Source: Ruegeria marina (GTDB lineage: Bacteria; Pseudomonadota; Alphaproteobacteria; Rhodobacterales; Rhodobacteraceae). From it: a DNA stretch of 64,000 bases. The DNA lies in NCBI RefSeq assembly GCF_900101475.1, contig NZ_FMZV01000011.1, positions 62,001 to 126,000 on the forward strand. The letters are read 5' to 3'. The notes under the pieces were generated by a model. The model was given only the letters and a program-made list of their open reading frames with translations. It was not told where the DNA came from and did no database searches. Below, one piece after another: positions 15,712 to 25,183 of the stretch. The translations under genes were made by a program, and so were the position numbers. Numbering within the stretch: the first letter of the stretch is position 1; each line of letters starts with the position of its first letter.

Positions 15712-17907
15712 ATGCGTGGACGCTACGTGGCTCTCGCGATCCTTGCCTTGGCGGGCGGCACCGCAGGCGGCATCACACTTGAGAGGTTCTACCTCAATCC
15801 GGCGAACACCGGCGGATCGGACGGGCCGGAGATTCTCTATTGGGTCGCGCCAATGGACCCGAATTTCCGACAACCCGGCCCGGGCAAGTCGCCCATGGGG
15901 ATGGATCTGATCCCGGTCTATGCCGGTCAGGAACCGTCCGGCGATCCCGCGGAAGTCTCGCTCAGCCCGGCTGAAATCAACGCAATCGGGGTACGGACCG
16001 CGCTGGCGCGGATGACGGACGTGGCGCCGAAGATCGAAACCGTCGGATTTGTCGGCTATGACGAGCATCTCACCAGCCATGTCCACACGCGCGTCGATGG
16101 ATGGATTGAGGTCCTGAATGTCAGGGCCGTTGGCGACGCCGTCCGAAAGGGTGACGTGCTGTTCGAGCTCTTCTCTCCGGAGTTCGGCGTCGCAAGCTTC
16201 GACTTTCTCAGGGCGCTGGAACGGGGAACCGGGCTCTCGGTCGAGGCGGCGCGCAACAAGTTGCGCAGCCACGGCGCCACCGAGGCGCAGATTGCTGCGA
16301 TCGAGGCATCCGGCGAGGTCGCGCGTCGCATCACGGTCGAAGCCCCGAGGGACGGTATCGTGGTGGCACTTCAGGCCGCAGACGGTATGTTCCTGCAGCC
16401 CGGAACGCAGGCGGTGTCGATCACGGATCTGAGCCAGGTCTGGCTGATCGTGGATGTGTTCGAGCGTGACATCTCGCGCCTGTCGGAAGACATGGCCGCT
16501 GTCGCCAGCTTCGAACATCTTCCCGGGAGAGTCTTCGAGGGCAGGATCGACTACGTCTATCCCGAACTCGACCCGCGCACGCGTACCCTTCCCGTGCGCC
16601 TGCGGTTCGACAATTCGGAAGGCCTGCTTCGGCCGGGCATGTTCGGCAACGTGAACCTCATTCCCAACGAGAGCCGTCAGGTTCTGACGGTGCCGTCCGA
16701 GGCAGTGATCCGGACCGGATCGGCGGAGCGGGTCATCCTGAAGACGGGCGCGGGAACGTTCCGGCCGCGGCTTGTCACGACCGGACTGCGCGACAGCTTT
16801 GGAGAAGGGGGCCGCACGGAGATCCTGCAAGGACTGGCGACGGGCGAGGAGGTTGTCGCATCTGCGCAGTTCCTGATCGACAGCGAAAGCGCTCTCAGCG
16901 CCGGCTTCATGCGGATGGCGCCGACCGATGCAGAGCCCGCCCGCGGGACAGGCACGCTTGTCGCGCTCGACCGTGACCGGCGGATCGCTACGCTCCGCCA
17001 TGGTGCCCTCGAAAGCCTGGACTGGCCGGCCATGACGTCCGAGTTTCCGGTGCGCGCGGACGTGCCGCTTGACCGGCTCCGCGTGGGAGAGGACGTGTCG
17101 TTTCGGGCCGCCCGTGGCGCCGACGGTCTGCTCGGCCTGATCGAGCTGGGTCCCGATGACGGTGTCGCGGCGACGGGAACAGGAATGGCGCTGGCCGTGA
17201 CACCCGAGGGCAAACTGACGCTCGACCACGGCCCGATTCCAGAACTGGGCTGGCCTGCGATGCAGATGGACCTGGATGTGGCGGGCCTCGATCCGGCGAG
17301 CGTTCCACTCGATACGCCAATCGAATTCGATCTGGCCAAGGATGAGAACGGCATGTTCTCCATTATCGCGGTGCGCGCCGAGGACGACGATCCAAGACCT
17401 GCGGAGGAGGTTGACGAAACACCGACCGTGGCGACCCCGCCAATCGTCGTTTCAGGAACGATTGACGCCATCGACCCGGCAACCGGACAGGCAACGATCA
17501 CCCACGGACCGATCACCGAAATCGGCATGCCAGGCATGACGATGGCGTTCGCCGTGCACCCGGAGCTGGACCTCGCTGGCCTCGAAATAGGTCGGGAGAT
17601 GTCGCTCACCTTCGCGCGCCCCGACGGCATGACGATGGTGTTGGCCGGTGTCGAGCCCATGCAGCCGCCGATGGAGGTCTCGGGCACCATCAACGCGGTC
17701 GATCCTGCCACGCGGATGGCCAACATCACCCATGGACCGATGACCGAAATTGGCATGCCGGGAATGACGATGGATTTTACCATCTCGGGTGACATCGATC
17801 CGGCCGCCTTGCCCACCGGGGAAGAAATCATCCTGCTTCTACATCGCAACTCCGATTTCTCGATGACCCTTGTGGGCACCGCCGCTACGCGGAGCGTATC
17901 GCAATGA
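15712..17907 (+). CDS. cusB: CusB-type RND periplasmic adaptor fused to four CusF-like domains
   Basis: 731-aa adaptor of a Cu(I)/Ag(I) tripartite efflux pump; ordinary CusB is ~400 aa. Order: N-terminal membrane anchor (~5-25), heavy-metal-binding domain YWVAPMDPNFRQPGPGKSPM (~43-62), HlyD-type barrel/lipoyl/hairpin region (~85-405), then four tandem CusF-like domains at about 410-480, 488-555, 580-645 and 655-725. Their cores are LDWPAMTSEF, LGWPAMQMDL, IGMPGMTMAF and IGMPGMTMDF. Domain 1 lacks the second Met; domains 3 and 4 carry Met where CusF has the copper-capping Trp; each keeps the upstream His (HG). RBS GGAGG precedes the ATG. Overlaps cusA by 4 bp. Confidence 0.9.
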   Translation: MRGRYVALAILALAGGTAGGITLERFYLNPANTGGSDGPEILYWVAPMDPNFRQPGPGKSPMGMDLIPVYAGQEPSGDPAEVSLSPAEINAIGVRTALARMTDVAPKIETVGFVGYDEHLTSHVHTRVDGWIEVLNVRAVGDAVRKGDVLFELFSPEFGVASFDFLRALERGTGLSVEAARNKLRSHGATEAQIAAIEASGEVARRITVEAPRDGIVVALQAADGMFLQPGTQAVSITDLSQVWLIVDVFERDISRLSEDMAAVASFEHLPGRVFEGRIDYVYPELDPRTRTLPVRLRFDNSEGLLRPGMFGNVNLIPNESRQVLTVPSEAVIRTGSAERVILKTGAGTFRPRLVTTGLRDSFGEGGRTEILQGLATGEEVVASAQFLIDSESALSAGFMRMAPTDAEPARGTGTLVALDRDRRIATLRHGALESLDWPAMTSEFPVRADVPLDRLRVGEDVSFRAARGADGLLGLIELGPDDGVAATGTGMALAVTPEGKLTLDHGPIPELGWPAMQMDLDVAGLDPASVPLDTPIEFDLAKDENGMFSIIAVRAEDDDPRPAEEVDETPTVATPPIVVSGTIDAIDPATGQATITHGPITEIGMPGMTMAFAVHPELDLAGLEIGREMSLTFARPDGMTMVLAGVEPMQPPMEVSGTINAVDPATRMANITHGPMTEIGMPGMTMDFTISGDIDPAALPTGEEIILLLHRNSDFSMTLVGTAATRSVSQ

Positions 17908-20900
17908 TCCCCGCCATCATCCGCGCCTCGATCGCGAACAGGTTCATCATCGTGGCGCTCGCACTCATGATGGCGGCGGTGGGTGTCTGGGCCATCCGCG
18001 AGACACCGGTCGACGCTATCCCGGACCTGTCGGACGTGCAGGTGATCGTGCGCACGCCCTATCCCGGCCAGGCGCCACAGGTGGTCGAGAACCAGATCAC
18101 CTATCCGCTGGCCACGGCGATGCTCGCGGTGCCGGGGGCGCAGGACGTGCGCGGCTTTTCATTCTTCGGGGACAGTTTCGTCTACGTCGTCTTCGAGGAT
18201 GGTACCGATCTCTACTGGGCGCGCTCGCGCGTGCTGGAATATCTCGGCCAGATCACGGGAAGCCTGCCCGAAGGCGTGTCCCCGCAGCTGGGGCCCGACG
18301 CGACGGGTGTGGGATGGATCTATCAGTATGCCCTGATCGACCGCACCGGAAACCACGATCTGTCGCAACTCCGCACGCTTCAGGACTGGTTCCTGAAATA
18401 CGAGCTTCAAGCCGTAGAAGGCGTCTCGGAGGTTGCCACAGTCGGCGGGATGGTCAAGCAATACCAGGTCGTCGTCGACCCCAACAAACTGCGCGCCTAC
18501 GACATCACGCTCGCGCAACTGCGCGGCGCGATCCAGGCCGCGAACCGCGAGACCGGCGGCAGCGTGATCGAGATGGGCGAAGCGGAGTTCATGATCCGCT
18601 CGTCGGGTTACATCGACGAGCTTGCGGACCTCGCCAGCGCCCCCTTGATGGTCAACGAGCGTGGCGCGGCGCTGACGCTAGGCGACGTGGCGGAGATCCG
18701 GCTGGGGCCGGAGATGCGGCGCGGTGTCGGCGAGTTCGACGGCGAGGGCGACGCAGTCGGTGGCGTGGTGATCCTGCGCTGGGGCGGCAACGCGCTCGCC
18801 ACGATCAAGGCGGTCGAGGCCCGGATCGAGGAACTGCGTCCGAACTTGCCCGAAGGCGTCGAGATCGTCACGACTTATGACCGCTCCGGCGTGATCGAAC
18901 GGGCGATCGAGAACTTGCAGAAGAAACTGACCGAGGAATTCATTGTCGTGGTGCTGGTCTGCGCCGCATTCCTTCTGCACCTGCGCTCGTCGCTGGTGAT
19001 CCTGCTGTCGCTTCCGCTTGGCATCTTTGCGGCCTTCATACTGATGAAGGCGCAGGGCGTAAACGCCAACATCATGTCGCTCGGTGGCATCGCCATCGCC
19101 ATTGGCGCCATGGTCGATGCCGCCATCGTGATGATCGAAGCCATGCACCGGCGCCTCGAGAAAGAGAAGCTGACGGCCGAAAACCGATGGAGGATAGTGC
19201 AGGAATGCGCCTCAGAGGTTGGGCCGGCGCTTTTCTATTCCCTGGCCATCATCACCGTGAGCTTCCTGCCTGTTTTCGTGCTCGAGAACCAGGAAGGACG
19301 GCTCTTCAAGCCATTGGCATACACGAAGACTTACGCGATGGCTGCAGCGGCGATCCTGTCGATCACGCTGGTGCCGGTCCTCATGGGTTATTTCGTTCGC
19401 GGCCGCATCCTGCCCGAACGCAAGAATCCGCTGAACCGGATCGTGGTCTGGATGTACCGACCCTTCCTGGATGCGGCAGTCGCGTGGCCGTGGGCAACGA
19501 CGTTGCTCGCAGGCGCCGTCGTAGCCTCGATGTGGTACCCGCTCCAACGTCTCGGGTCCGAGTTCATGCCGGAACTGAACGAGGGCGACTTTCTCTACAT
19601 GCCCACGCTTTACCCGGGCGTCTCCATCGGCAAGGCGCGCGAGGTCCTGCAGCAGACCGACCGGCTGATCGCAACGATTCCCGAGGTCCAGACGGTGCAT
19701 GGCAAGCTCGGTCGCGCCGATACCGCGACCGATCCGGCACCCCTCACGATGATCGAGACCACCATCCAGTTGAAGCCGGAGGCGGAATGGCGCCCCGGCA
19801 TGACGATGGATAAGATCCGTGACGAACTCGACCGCGCCGTGCAGGTGCCGGGCGTCACCAACGTCTGGATCCAGCCGATCAAGAACCGGATCGACATGCT
19901 GGCCACGGGGATCAAGACGCCGGTGGGCGTGAAAATCTCCGGTGCCGATCTGAATGTGATCGAGCAGATCGGCATTGCGGTGGAGGACGCCGTTCGCGGC
20001 ATCGACGGCACCGCCTCGGCCTATGCCGAACGCCCGGTCGGCGGGCGCTTTATCGAGATCGACGTGAAACGTAATGCTGCTGCCCGCTACATGATGAGCG
20101 TGCGGGACGTGCAAGACGTCGTGCAAACGGCCATAGGCGGCATGCAGGTCTCCGAATCCGTCGAAGGGCTCGAACGCTTCCCGATCAACCTGCGATATCC
20201 GCAGTCGTGGCGAGACAGTCCTGAACGGCTGGAAACCTTGCCGGTGGTCACACCCTCGGGGGCCCATGTCCCACTCGCAGCGCTCGCGGACATCCGGATC
20301 GTCGACGGCCCGGGCATGATCCGGTCCGAAAACGCACGGCGCACCGGCTTCGTCTTCATCGACATCGCGGGGCGCGACCTTGGCAGCTATGTCACCGAGG
20401 CGCGCGCGCAGGTCGCCGAAGAAGTCAACCTGCCGCCGGGCTATTCGCTCTCCTGGTCCGGCCAATACGAGTACATCGAACGGATGCAGGAACGGCTGAC
20501 CATCGTCGCCCCCGCGACGCTTCTGATCATCACGCTGATGCTCTTCATGGCTTTCAACCGGATCATCGAGGTCGGGATCATCCTGGCGGCCTTGCCGGTC
20601 GCTCTCGCCGGGGGTGTCTGGTTCCTGTGGTATCTCGCCTTCGACATCTCGGTGGCCGTGCTTGTCGGCTTCATCGCGCTTGCGGGCGTCGCGGTCGAGA
20701 CCGCGATCGTGATGCTTCTCTATCTCAACCTCTCGTGGGAAAAGCGTCGCAAGCTCGCGCAGGCCGAGAACCGTATGCTCACCCGCGACGACATCCAAGA
20801 GGCGGTCTTCGAGGGCGCCGTGCTGCGGGTCCGACCCAAGGTCATGACCGTGGCCACGATCTTCGCGGCGCTCATTCCGATCATGTACGGCACCGGCACC

Positions 20901-21083
20901 GGATCCGAGATCATGCAGCGGATCGCCGCCCCGATGATCGGAGGCATGGTCACGGCGACCCTTCTGACCCTCTTCGTGATCCCGTCGATCTTCGTGATCT
21001 GGAAGATGTTGGCCCTGGCCCGTGTCAACCGCGAGATCGCCCCCCTCGTTCTGCGGCCTGAACAATCAGTGCCTGCCGAATAA
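17904..21083 (+). CDS. cusA: CusA-type heavy-metal RND efflux transporter
   Basis: 1059-aa inner-membrane proton antiporter of the HME-RND family. N-terminal IRASIANRFIIVALALMM is followed by DLSDVQVIVRTPYPGQAP, the signature AIGAMVDAAIVMIEAMHR in the TM4 region, a second large periplasmic domain, and TM region VETAIVMLLYLNLSW. Met residues at NRIDMLATG, IETTIQLKPEAEW/MTMDK and AARYMMSVRD suit the Cu(I)/Ag(I) relay of CusA rather than the CzcA zinc type. The start overlaps the adaptor stop (ATGA). The outer-membrane partner is not in this operon; the TolC-like protein at 48.2-49.6 kb is a candidate. Confidence 0.93.
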   Translation: MIPAIIRASIANRFIIVALALMMAAVGVWAIRETPVDAIPDLSDVQVIVRTPYPGQAPQVVENQITYPLATAMLAVPGAQDVRGFSFFGDSFVYVVFEDGTDLYWARSRVLEYLGQITGSLPEGVSPQLGPDATGVGWIYQYALIDRTGNHDLSQLRTLQDWFLKYELQAVEGVSEVATVGGMVKQYQVVVDPNKLRAYDITLAQLRGAIQAANRETGGSVIEMGEAEFMIRSSGYIDELADLASAPLMVNERGAALTLGDVAEIRLGPEMRRGVGEFDGEGDAVGGVVILRWGGNALATIKAVEARIEELRPNLPEGVEIVTTYDRSGVIERAIENLQKKLTEEFIVVVLVCAAFLLHLRSSLVILLSLPLGIFAAFILMKAQGVNANIMSLGGIAIAIGAMVDAAIVMIEAMHRRLEKEKLTAENRWRIVQECASEVGPALFYSLAIITVSFLPVFVLENQEGRLFKPLAYTKTYAMAAAAILSITLVPVLMGYFVRGRILPERKNPLNRIVVWMYRPFLDAAVAWPWATTLLAGAVVASMWYPLQRLGSEFMPELNEGDFLYMPTLYPGVSIGKAREVLQQTDRLIATIPEVQTVHGKLGRADTATDPAPLTMIETTIQLKPEAEWRPGMTMDKIRDELDRAVQVPGVTNVWIQPIKNRIDMLATGIKTPVGVKISGADLNVIEQIGIAVEDAVRGIDGTASAYAERPVGGRFIEIDVKRNAAARYMMSVRDVQDVVQTAIGGMQVSESVEGLERFPINLRYPQSWRDSPERLETLPVVTPSGAHVPLAALADIRIVDGPGMIRSENARRTGFVFIDIAGRDLGSYVTEARAQVAEEVNLPPGYSLSWSGQYEYIERMQERLTIVAPATLLIITLMLFMAFNRIIEVGIILAALPVALAGGVWFLWYLAFDISVAVLVGFIALAGVAVETAIVMLLYLNLSWEKRRKLAQAENRMLTRDDIQEAVFEGAVLRVRPKVMTVATIFAALIPIMYGTGTGSEIMQRIAAPMIGGMVTATLLTLFVIPSIFVIWKMLALARVNREIAPLVLRPEQSVPAE

Positions 21084-21117
21084 TCCCAAACCGCAACCCG
21101 AACTCATGGAGCTTCCA

Positions 21118-21459
21118 ATGAAGACACTGACTGCAACCCTCGGCCTCCTTGCCTTCACGACCGTGCCGGCCCTCGCTCAGATGACTCACGGGATGAATCA
21201 TTCCAACATGCCGATGTCGTCCGAACAGATGGAGGGCGCCGTCCATGCGAAGGCCATCGTCAATTCGATCGGTGACGGCACGGCGAATGTGAGCCATGAC
21301 CCGATCCCGGAGATCGGCTGGCCTGCGATGACGATGGATCTGCCGCTTCTCGAGAACGCCGAAATGATGGGGGAGATTTCCGCGGGCGACGAGGTTACGC
21401 TCATGCTCGTAAAGGGACCGGACGGCATGTATGCAATTGGCGCGATGATGCTAAACTGA
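21118..21459 (+). CDS. cusF: CusF-like periplasmic copper-binding protein
   Basis: 113-aa protein with signal peptide (LGLLAFTTVPALAQ) and a Met/His linker (MTHGMNHSNMPMSSEQM). The CusF barrel has SHDPIPEIGWPAMTMDLPLL, giving the canonical His, Trp and two Met copper ligands. It would deliver Cu(I)/Ag(I) to the CusAB pump. ATG 21118 has GGAG 7 bases upstream; the frame further upstream overlaps cusA. It is followed by a strong hairpin. Confidence 0.9.
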   Translation: MKTLTATLGLLAFTTVPALAQMTHGMNHSNMPMSSEQMEGAVHAKAIVNSIGDGTANVSHDPIPEIGWPAMTMDLPLLENAEMMGEISAGDEVTLMLVKGPDGMYAIGAMMLN

Positions 21460-21467
21460 GTCTAACG

Positions 21468-21500
21468 GGAGGCGACCGGAGCATTGCTCCGGTCGCCTCC
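21468..21500 (+). terminator. 15-bp stem-loop after cusF
   Basis: A perfect 15-bp inverted repeat (GGAGGCGACCGGAGC, 3-base loop ATT, complement) begins 9 bases after the cusF stop. It lacks a following T-run, so it may attenuate transcription or protect the upstream mRNA rather than fully terminate; copC begins 22 bases later. Confidence 0.6.
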
Positions 21501-21522
21501 AAGATCAAAAAGGGACCAAGGC

Positions 21523-21879
21523 ATGAAGCGAATGCGCCAGTTTTCTTCTTTTTTTTCAGCAGTTTTTCTCGCTGCAATGCCGCTTTTGGCGCACTCTGAC
21601 AAGGAGTCGACCATTCCGGCAGACGGCGCCATTCTGGAGAGAGCGCCGACGCATATCGAAATGACTTTCGACAGTCCGATGCGGCTTACGATGGTCCGAC
21701 TTACGGACGCGGAGGGGGGCGATATCGAACTGCAACGCTCGGATGGCATGGCGCCCGTGACGCAATTCCAGGCGGTTCCCGCGACGCTTCTTCCCGGGGC
21801 TTACACCGTCGAGTGGCGCGGTCTATCCGGAGACGGCCACCCGATGCAGGGCAGTTTTTCTTTCGAGATCGCGAACTGA
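21523..21879 (+). CDS. copC: CopC-domain periplasmic copper-binding protein
   Basis: 118-aa CopC/YobA-type protein. A signal peptide ending in PLLAHSD precedes the domain; the His after the cleavage site and downstream DKESTIPADGAILERAPTHI and EMTFDSPMRL match the CopC beta-barrel. The GDGHPMQGSFSFEI C-terminal strand with the conserved GHP is present. It carries periplasmic copper and partners with CopD, whose gene starts 6 bp downstream. Confidence 0.88.
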   Translation: MKRMRQFSSFFSAVFLAAMPLLAHSDKESTIPADGAILERAPTHIEMTFDSPMRLTMVRLTDAEGGDIELQRSDGMAPVTQFQAVPATLLPGAYTVEWRGLSGDGHPMQGSFSFEIAN

Positions 21880-21885
21880 TCCGGC

Positions 21886-22851
21886 ATGATTGCCGCGCTC
21901 GCCTCCGCCGATGCAGTCACCTGGATCTCCATCCTGGTGAAGACGCTGGCCTACACCGCGACGCTGGTCGCGGCCGGAAGCGTCATGGTAATGATTTGGC
22001 TTCGTGAACTCACCGAGGATGCGCGCGGCGCGCTTCGCCGGATCGCGGTGATCGGCGCGCTGGCAGCGGCTGTGCTGAGCGTGCTGCGCCTACCGGTTCG
22101 CGCCAGTTTCCTGATGGGTGGTTCGATCGACGGTGCCTTCGATCCGATGATGCTGGGGATTGTGGTCGATAGCCCCCTGGGCACGAGTGTGGCCGTCCGT
22201 CTGATCGGACTTGCGCTCATACTGACCATTCTCCTGCCCGTGCGGGGTGCCAGGTGGATCGCGCTTGCCGGAGCGCTCATGACCTGCACATCGTTTGCGC
22301 TGCGCGGTCATGCGCTTGGCGACCCGCGCCTGCTGCTCGGCGCGCTGGTGACGGTTCATCTCGCGGGCCTCGCCTTCTGGCTCGGTGCCTTCGCGCCGTT
22401 GTCGCGCGCCACCCGCCGAGAGTCCCCGGCGAAAGCTGGGGCGCTCGCGTATGAATTCGGAACGAAGGCCTTCTGGGTCGTCGCTGCGCTGGTCGCGGCC
22501 GGTGCTGTCACGCTCGTGCTACTCGTTTCGGCGACACTCGAGGCTCTTTCTGCGCCTTATGGGCAGGCGTTCCTGATCAAGCTGGCGCTCTTCGTCGGCG
22601 TGCTCGGTCTGGCTGCGCTGAACAAGGTGCGGCTGACGCCGGACCTGCAGGCGGCGGTACCCGGCGCCGCGCAACGCCTCCGCAGGTCCATCGCCGTGGA
22701 AAGCGCGCTTGTACTGGCCATTCTCGCGACGACCGCTGCCCTCACCACGGTGACGTCGCCTCCTTCCGAACAGACCAAGAGCGCATCACCGAAACCAACG
22801 TCGGTGCAATCCGCCGCACACGTAACTGGAAAGTTCCAATGGCGATCTTGA
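21886..22851 (+). CDS. copD: CopD-family copper transport membrane protein
   Basis: 321-aa integral membrane protein with about eight hydrophobic helices. A first helix ILVKTLAYTATLVAAGSVM is typical of CopD, with later RLIGLALI, FALRGHALGD (conserved His) and LVTVHLAGLAFWLGAFAPL (conserved HLxAxxxWxG pattern). It probably mediates copper passage across the inner membrane together with CopC. The hydrophilic tail of ~35 residues after residue 285 is unusual but may be real. It ends 52 bp before the resolvase fragment. Confidence 0.88.
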   Translation: MIAALASADAVTWISILVKTLAYTATLVAAGSVMVMIWLRELTEDARGALRRIAVIGALAAAVLSVLRLPVRASFLMGGSIDGAFDPMMLGIVVDSPLGTSVAVRLIGLALILTILLPVRGARWIALAGALMTCTSFALRGHALGDPRLLLGALVTVHLAGLAFWLGAFAPLSRATRRESPAKAGALAYEFGTKAFWVVAALVAAGAVTLVLLVSATLEALSAPYGQAFLIKLALFVGVLGLAALNKVRLTPDLQAAVPGAAQRLRRSIAVESALVLAILATTAALTTVTSPPSEQTKSASPKPTSVQSAAHVTGKFQWRS

Positions 22852-22903
22852 ACCGCCGCCAGTTCAATGAATCGCTGCTCGGCTCCGTGGCAGTCTCGGC
22901 ATC

Positions 22904-23070
22904 CCGCGGGCGTTCAACTCGGCAGCCATGGCGCCATATGTGACATGACCTTCACTGCGGGTATCTTCAATCACCGGCGCAAGTTCCTACGCAAAGGCGC
23001 TCGCGTTCTCCTGCACCGCCGCCCGCAGGGGTGATCCGCCTTTCCCCGCCTGCTTGAGCGCTGCCGCCCC
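22904..23070 (-). pseudogene. serine recombinase fragment, copy of the 63.7-kb gene
   Basis: This 167-bp stretch aligns without net gaps to 63668-63834, at a constant offset of 40764 bases and roughly 90% identity by eye. In the intact gene that part encodes the region after the catalytic domain (from about GAAALRRAGKG to AAELNARGI). Several substitutions here create stops, so it is a dead fragment. It marks a recombination junction between the copper operon and a RepB remnant. Confidence 0.8.
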
Positions 23071-23395
23071 ATTCGCCTGCGTGACCGCGATCCTGGCTGG
23101 TACGCCGAAGGTCCAACTGGTCGAGTCGTCCAAGCCGAAGAAGATCAAAGGCATCACGCCGGAGGCGATGGCGCGCAGGGAGCAGGAACTGGCTCGCCTT
23201 CAGGAGGGCATCGTCCCGATCCAGGACACCTACGGTCAGGACCATCTGAATCTGACGGTGATCAAGGGCTATGTCGGCAAGCTGCTCGGGAACGCCCGGG
23301 TCGTGCGCTACCTGGCGCTGAACCATCCGGAGTTCCTCGGCGCGTTCCAGACCATCACCGAGATCACGCCGGCCGAGGCCGCCGAGGCCGAGTAG
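23071..23395 (+). pseudogene. RepB/ParB-type plasmid partition protein, C-terminal fragment
   Basis: The open frame contains KPKKIKGITPEAMARREQEL and DHLNLTVIKGYVGKLLGNAR followed by VVRYLALNHPEFLGAFQTI. This matches the C-terminal RepB plasmid-partition domain. The N-terminal ParB nuclease and helix-turn-helix parts are missing; the sequence upstream is the antisense resolvase fragment. This suggests the region once belonged to, or recombined with, a repABC-like plasmid. Confidence 0.65.
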
Positions 23396-23708
23396 CGGCT
23401 CGTACGTCCCGGACGGATAAGCGCGGGGACCGCGGGAGACGCCGGACTGTGGGCCGGATCAAGCGCGGCGGTGGGGATTGCGGCGAACCCGCTCGGAGCC
23501 CACGAGGCCGGCTTGAGTTTTCGCCGGCCGCGCGGCCGCCCTTGCGGCTGCGTTCAATTCGGGGCCTGCCGGAGATCGGGCCAGTCCGGCACGCCTGACC
23601 TCCACTCTGCGCATGCTCGTCGTTTGGTCGACAGTCAACGACCATAATTTACCGTAGCAGGTCCAGGGCGGTCCCACCTGAACGGAGAAGCGTGGAAAAG
23701 ACAACCTT
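23396..23708. other. non-coding stretch, no gene seen
   Basis: Between the RepB fragment and the end of the transglutaminase operon I see no convincing reading frame. GC is high, and GCCGGC/GCGGCCGC-type short palindromes near 23500-23530 may serve as a terminator for the converging operon. Confidence 0.4.
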
Positions 23709-24575
23709 TCAGGTTTCCCGGACATCCACTGTCACATCCAAGGAAAGCACGTCGGTGGTTCTGCCGTGGAAACTGCCCATCACGGGTGAGACCTGCTCGA
23801 TGCGCCTGGCGACGGCGACGGGAATGAGATTCGTGGAGCCGACCGATCTGTTGGTGGGGTCGAACGGGATCCAGCCCGCTCCGGGAACGAACACTTCGAC
23901 CCAGGCGTGTGTGGAGCCGGCATCCGCCGATCCGACCTGCTCTCCGGAGGAGTCGAACAGGTATCCGGAGACAAGCCTGGCCCCGAAGCCAAGTGTCCGG
24001 GTGGCCTCGGCGAACAGCACCGCGAAGTCCCGGCAGGATCCCCATCCCCTGTCCAGGGTCTCCAGCGGTCCCTGCGTGCCCTCCGTCTCACGGGTCTGGT
24101 AGGAAATCCTTGCAGTGATGCCGTTGCTGATGTCCTTCAGCAGCGAAAGCGTGTCCGTCGGCCGCGCCATGACAAACCCCTCGACCCACCCCCGCAGCCG
24201 CCCGGTGTCATCGGCATATTGCGGCATGGCCAGGGCGCCGAGATCGGTCCAGTCGTCGGGTGCATAAACGAAGGGATACGAGGCCGCGTTGGCCGCGATG
24301 GGGAAGACGGGCCAGACCGGCGCGCACAGATCCACCTGCGCACGCGACCGGATCGAAAGCGCTTCCGTCATCGCGTCGAACTGCGCCGTTGCGACGGCGT
24401 TACCGGCAACATCGTGAGACCAGTCGATGCGGGCTGCGGGACTGATCTCCAGATCGAAGGACGTCAGGCTGAGATCCCGGGTCTCCCGCGGACGCAGCAT
24501 CAGCCGATGCGGCCCGAGTGATACTGCAGTGCGATACCGATAGCTTGTCGTGTGCGTGAGGGTGACCGATGGCAT
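23709..24575 (-). CDS. transglutaminase-like cysteine protease family protein (operon gene 7)
   Basis: 288-aa protein with the bacterial transglutaminase-like fold. N-terminal beta region [20 protein letters not shown] is typical. The catalytic triad is visible: Cys in [18 protein letters not shown] (~178), His in [13 protein letters not shown] (~223), Asp in [14 protein letters not shown] (~238). No signal peptide, so probably cytoplasmic. It is the last gene of the seven-gene minus-strand operon. Such proteins act as proteases, peptidases or amide-forming enzymes; the substrate here is unknown. Confidence 0.85.
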   Translation of the reverse strand: MPSVTLTHTTSYRYRTAVSLGPHRLMLRPRETRDLSLTSFDLEISPAARIDWSHDVAGNAVATAQFDAMTEALSIRSRAQVDLCAPVWPVFPIAANAASYPFVYAPDDWTDLGALAMPQYADDTGRLRGWVEGFVMARPTDTLSLLKDISNGITARISYQTRETEGTQGPLETLDRGWGSCRDFAVLFAEATRTLGFGARLVSGYLFDSSGEQVGSADAGSTHAWVEVFVPGAGWIPFDPTNRSVGSTNLIPVAVARRIEQVSPVMGSFHGRTTDVLSLDVTVDVRET

Positions 24576-24584
24576 CGGCGAGGC

Positions 24585-24800
24585 CTACGACATTCGACCG
24601 CCGGAACGCCGGCGCCCATGTCCGCCACCCTCGGAGATCGCCGCTCGCCAGACGGAAGAAGCCTTGCAGCGCGAACATATTCGCTCGCCGAACCCCTCGC
24701 TCCAGAAGGGCGACCTGCATCTCAGGCAGACGCGTTCGGCGGCAATGTCGGCCGCTGCCCTTACAATCTGGATTTCCGCGTCCTCTGATTTCATCGTCAC
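24585..24800 (-). CDS. small zinc-ribbon protein (operon gene 6)
   Basis: 71-aa protein with two CxxC pairs spaced for a zinc ribbon: RVCLRCRSPFWSEGF and RICSRCKASSVWRAAI. The N-terminal ~20 residues (KSEDAEIQIVRAAADIAAE) are helical. The GTG at 24800 overlaps the previous gene's stop (GTGA); an ATG two codons in is an alternative. It is 9 bp from the transglutaminase start. It may bind nucleic acid or a partner protein; no specific family recognised. Confidence 0.7.
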   Translation of the reverse strand: MTMKSEDAEIQIVRAAADIAAERVCLRCRSPFWSEGFGERICSRCKASSVWRAAISEGGGHGRRRSGGRMS

Positions 24801-25183
24801 TTGCGCTCCTCACGCTTCCGCAGCCGCTCCATGTCTCCAATGGCCCGCCTGATCAGTTTTTGAATGCGTTCATCGTGGGCCGCCGGTGTTGCCGAATACC
24901 GTTCGAGAAGGAACCGCCACTTCTCCATCACCTCGACCCATGTTCGCGCCGGTTCCGCCAACATCTGGTCTTCGAGACTACCGAGGTGCGGTTGTGCCGA
25001 GCGTACCCAAGACGGGGCGTCGCTCGCAGGTCGCCGCCGCATTTCCGTCTCATGTCGGCCGGCCTCTGTCCTGCGACCGTCAAGATCGATCGGGTTATCC
25101 GTCACAGCAATGCTCCCAAAAAGCCCCACCATGGCTCGCTTGCGGTCGGACGTGGTACCGTACAACGGGCCCTCGCAAGTCAT
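24797..25183 (-). CDS. hypothetical protein (operon gene 5)
   Basis: 128-aa soluble protein without recognised domain. Its C-terminal half is strongly helical and charged (TWVEVMEKWRFLLERYSATP, then RIQKLIRRAIGDMERLRKRE), suggesting a helical hairpin or coiled coil. Its ATG overlaps the stop of the preceding gene (ATGA at 25180-25183) and its stop overlaps the next start, so it is a true operon member. Confidence 0.65.
   Translation of the reverse strand: MTCEGPLYGTTSDRKRAMVGLFGSIAVTDNPIDLDGRRTEAGRHETEMRRRPASDAPSWVRSAQPHLGSLEDQMLAEPARTWVEVMEKWRFLLERYSATPAAHDERIQKLIRRAIGDMERLRKREERK

Noticed and set aside
15589-17229. 546-aa minus-strand frame
   Set aside because: Antisense to the CusB-CusF fusion; no motif recognised.
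19212-21065. 617-aa open frame on the minus strand
   Set aside because: Antisense to cusA, with no recognisable domains and His/Asp/Arg-rich composition typical of a shadow frame.
23364-23645. Small minus-strand frame near the RepB fragment
   Set aside because: Arg/Pro-rich composition without start context; resembles a shadow of GC-rich non-coding DNA.
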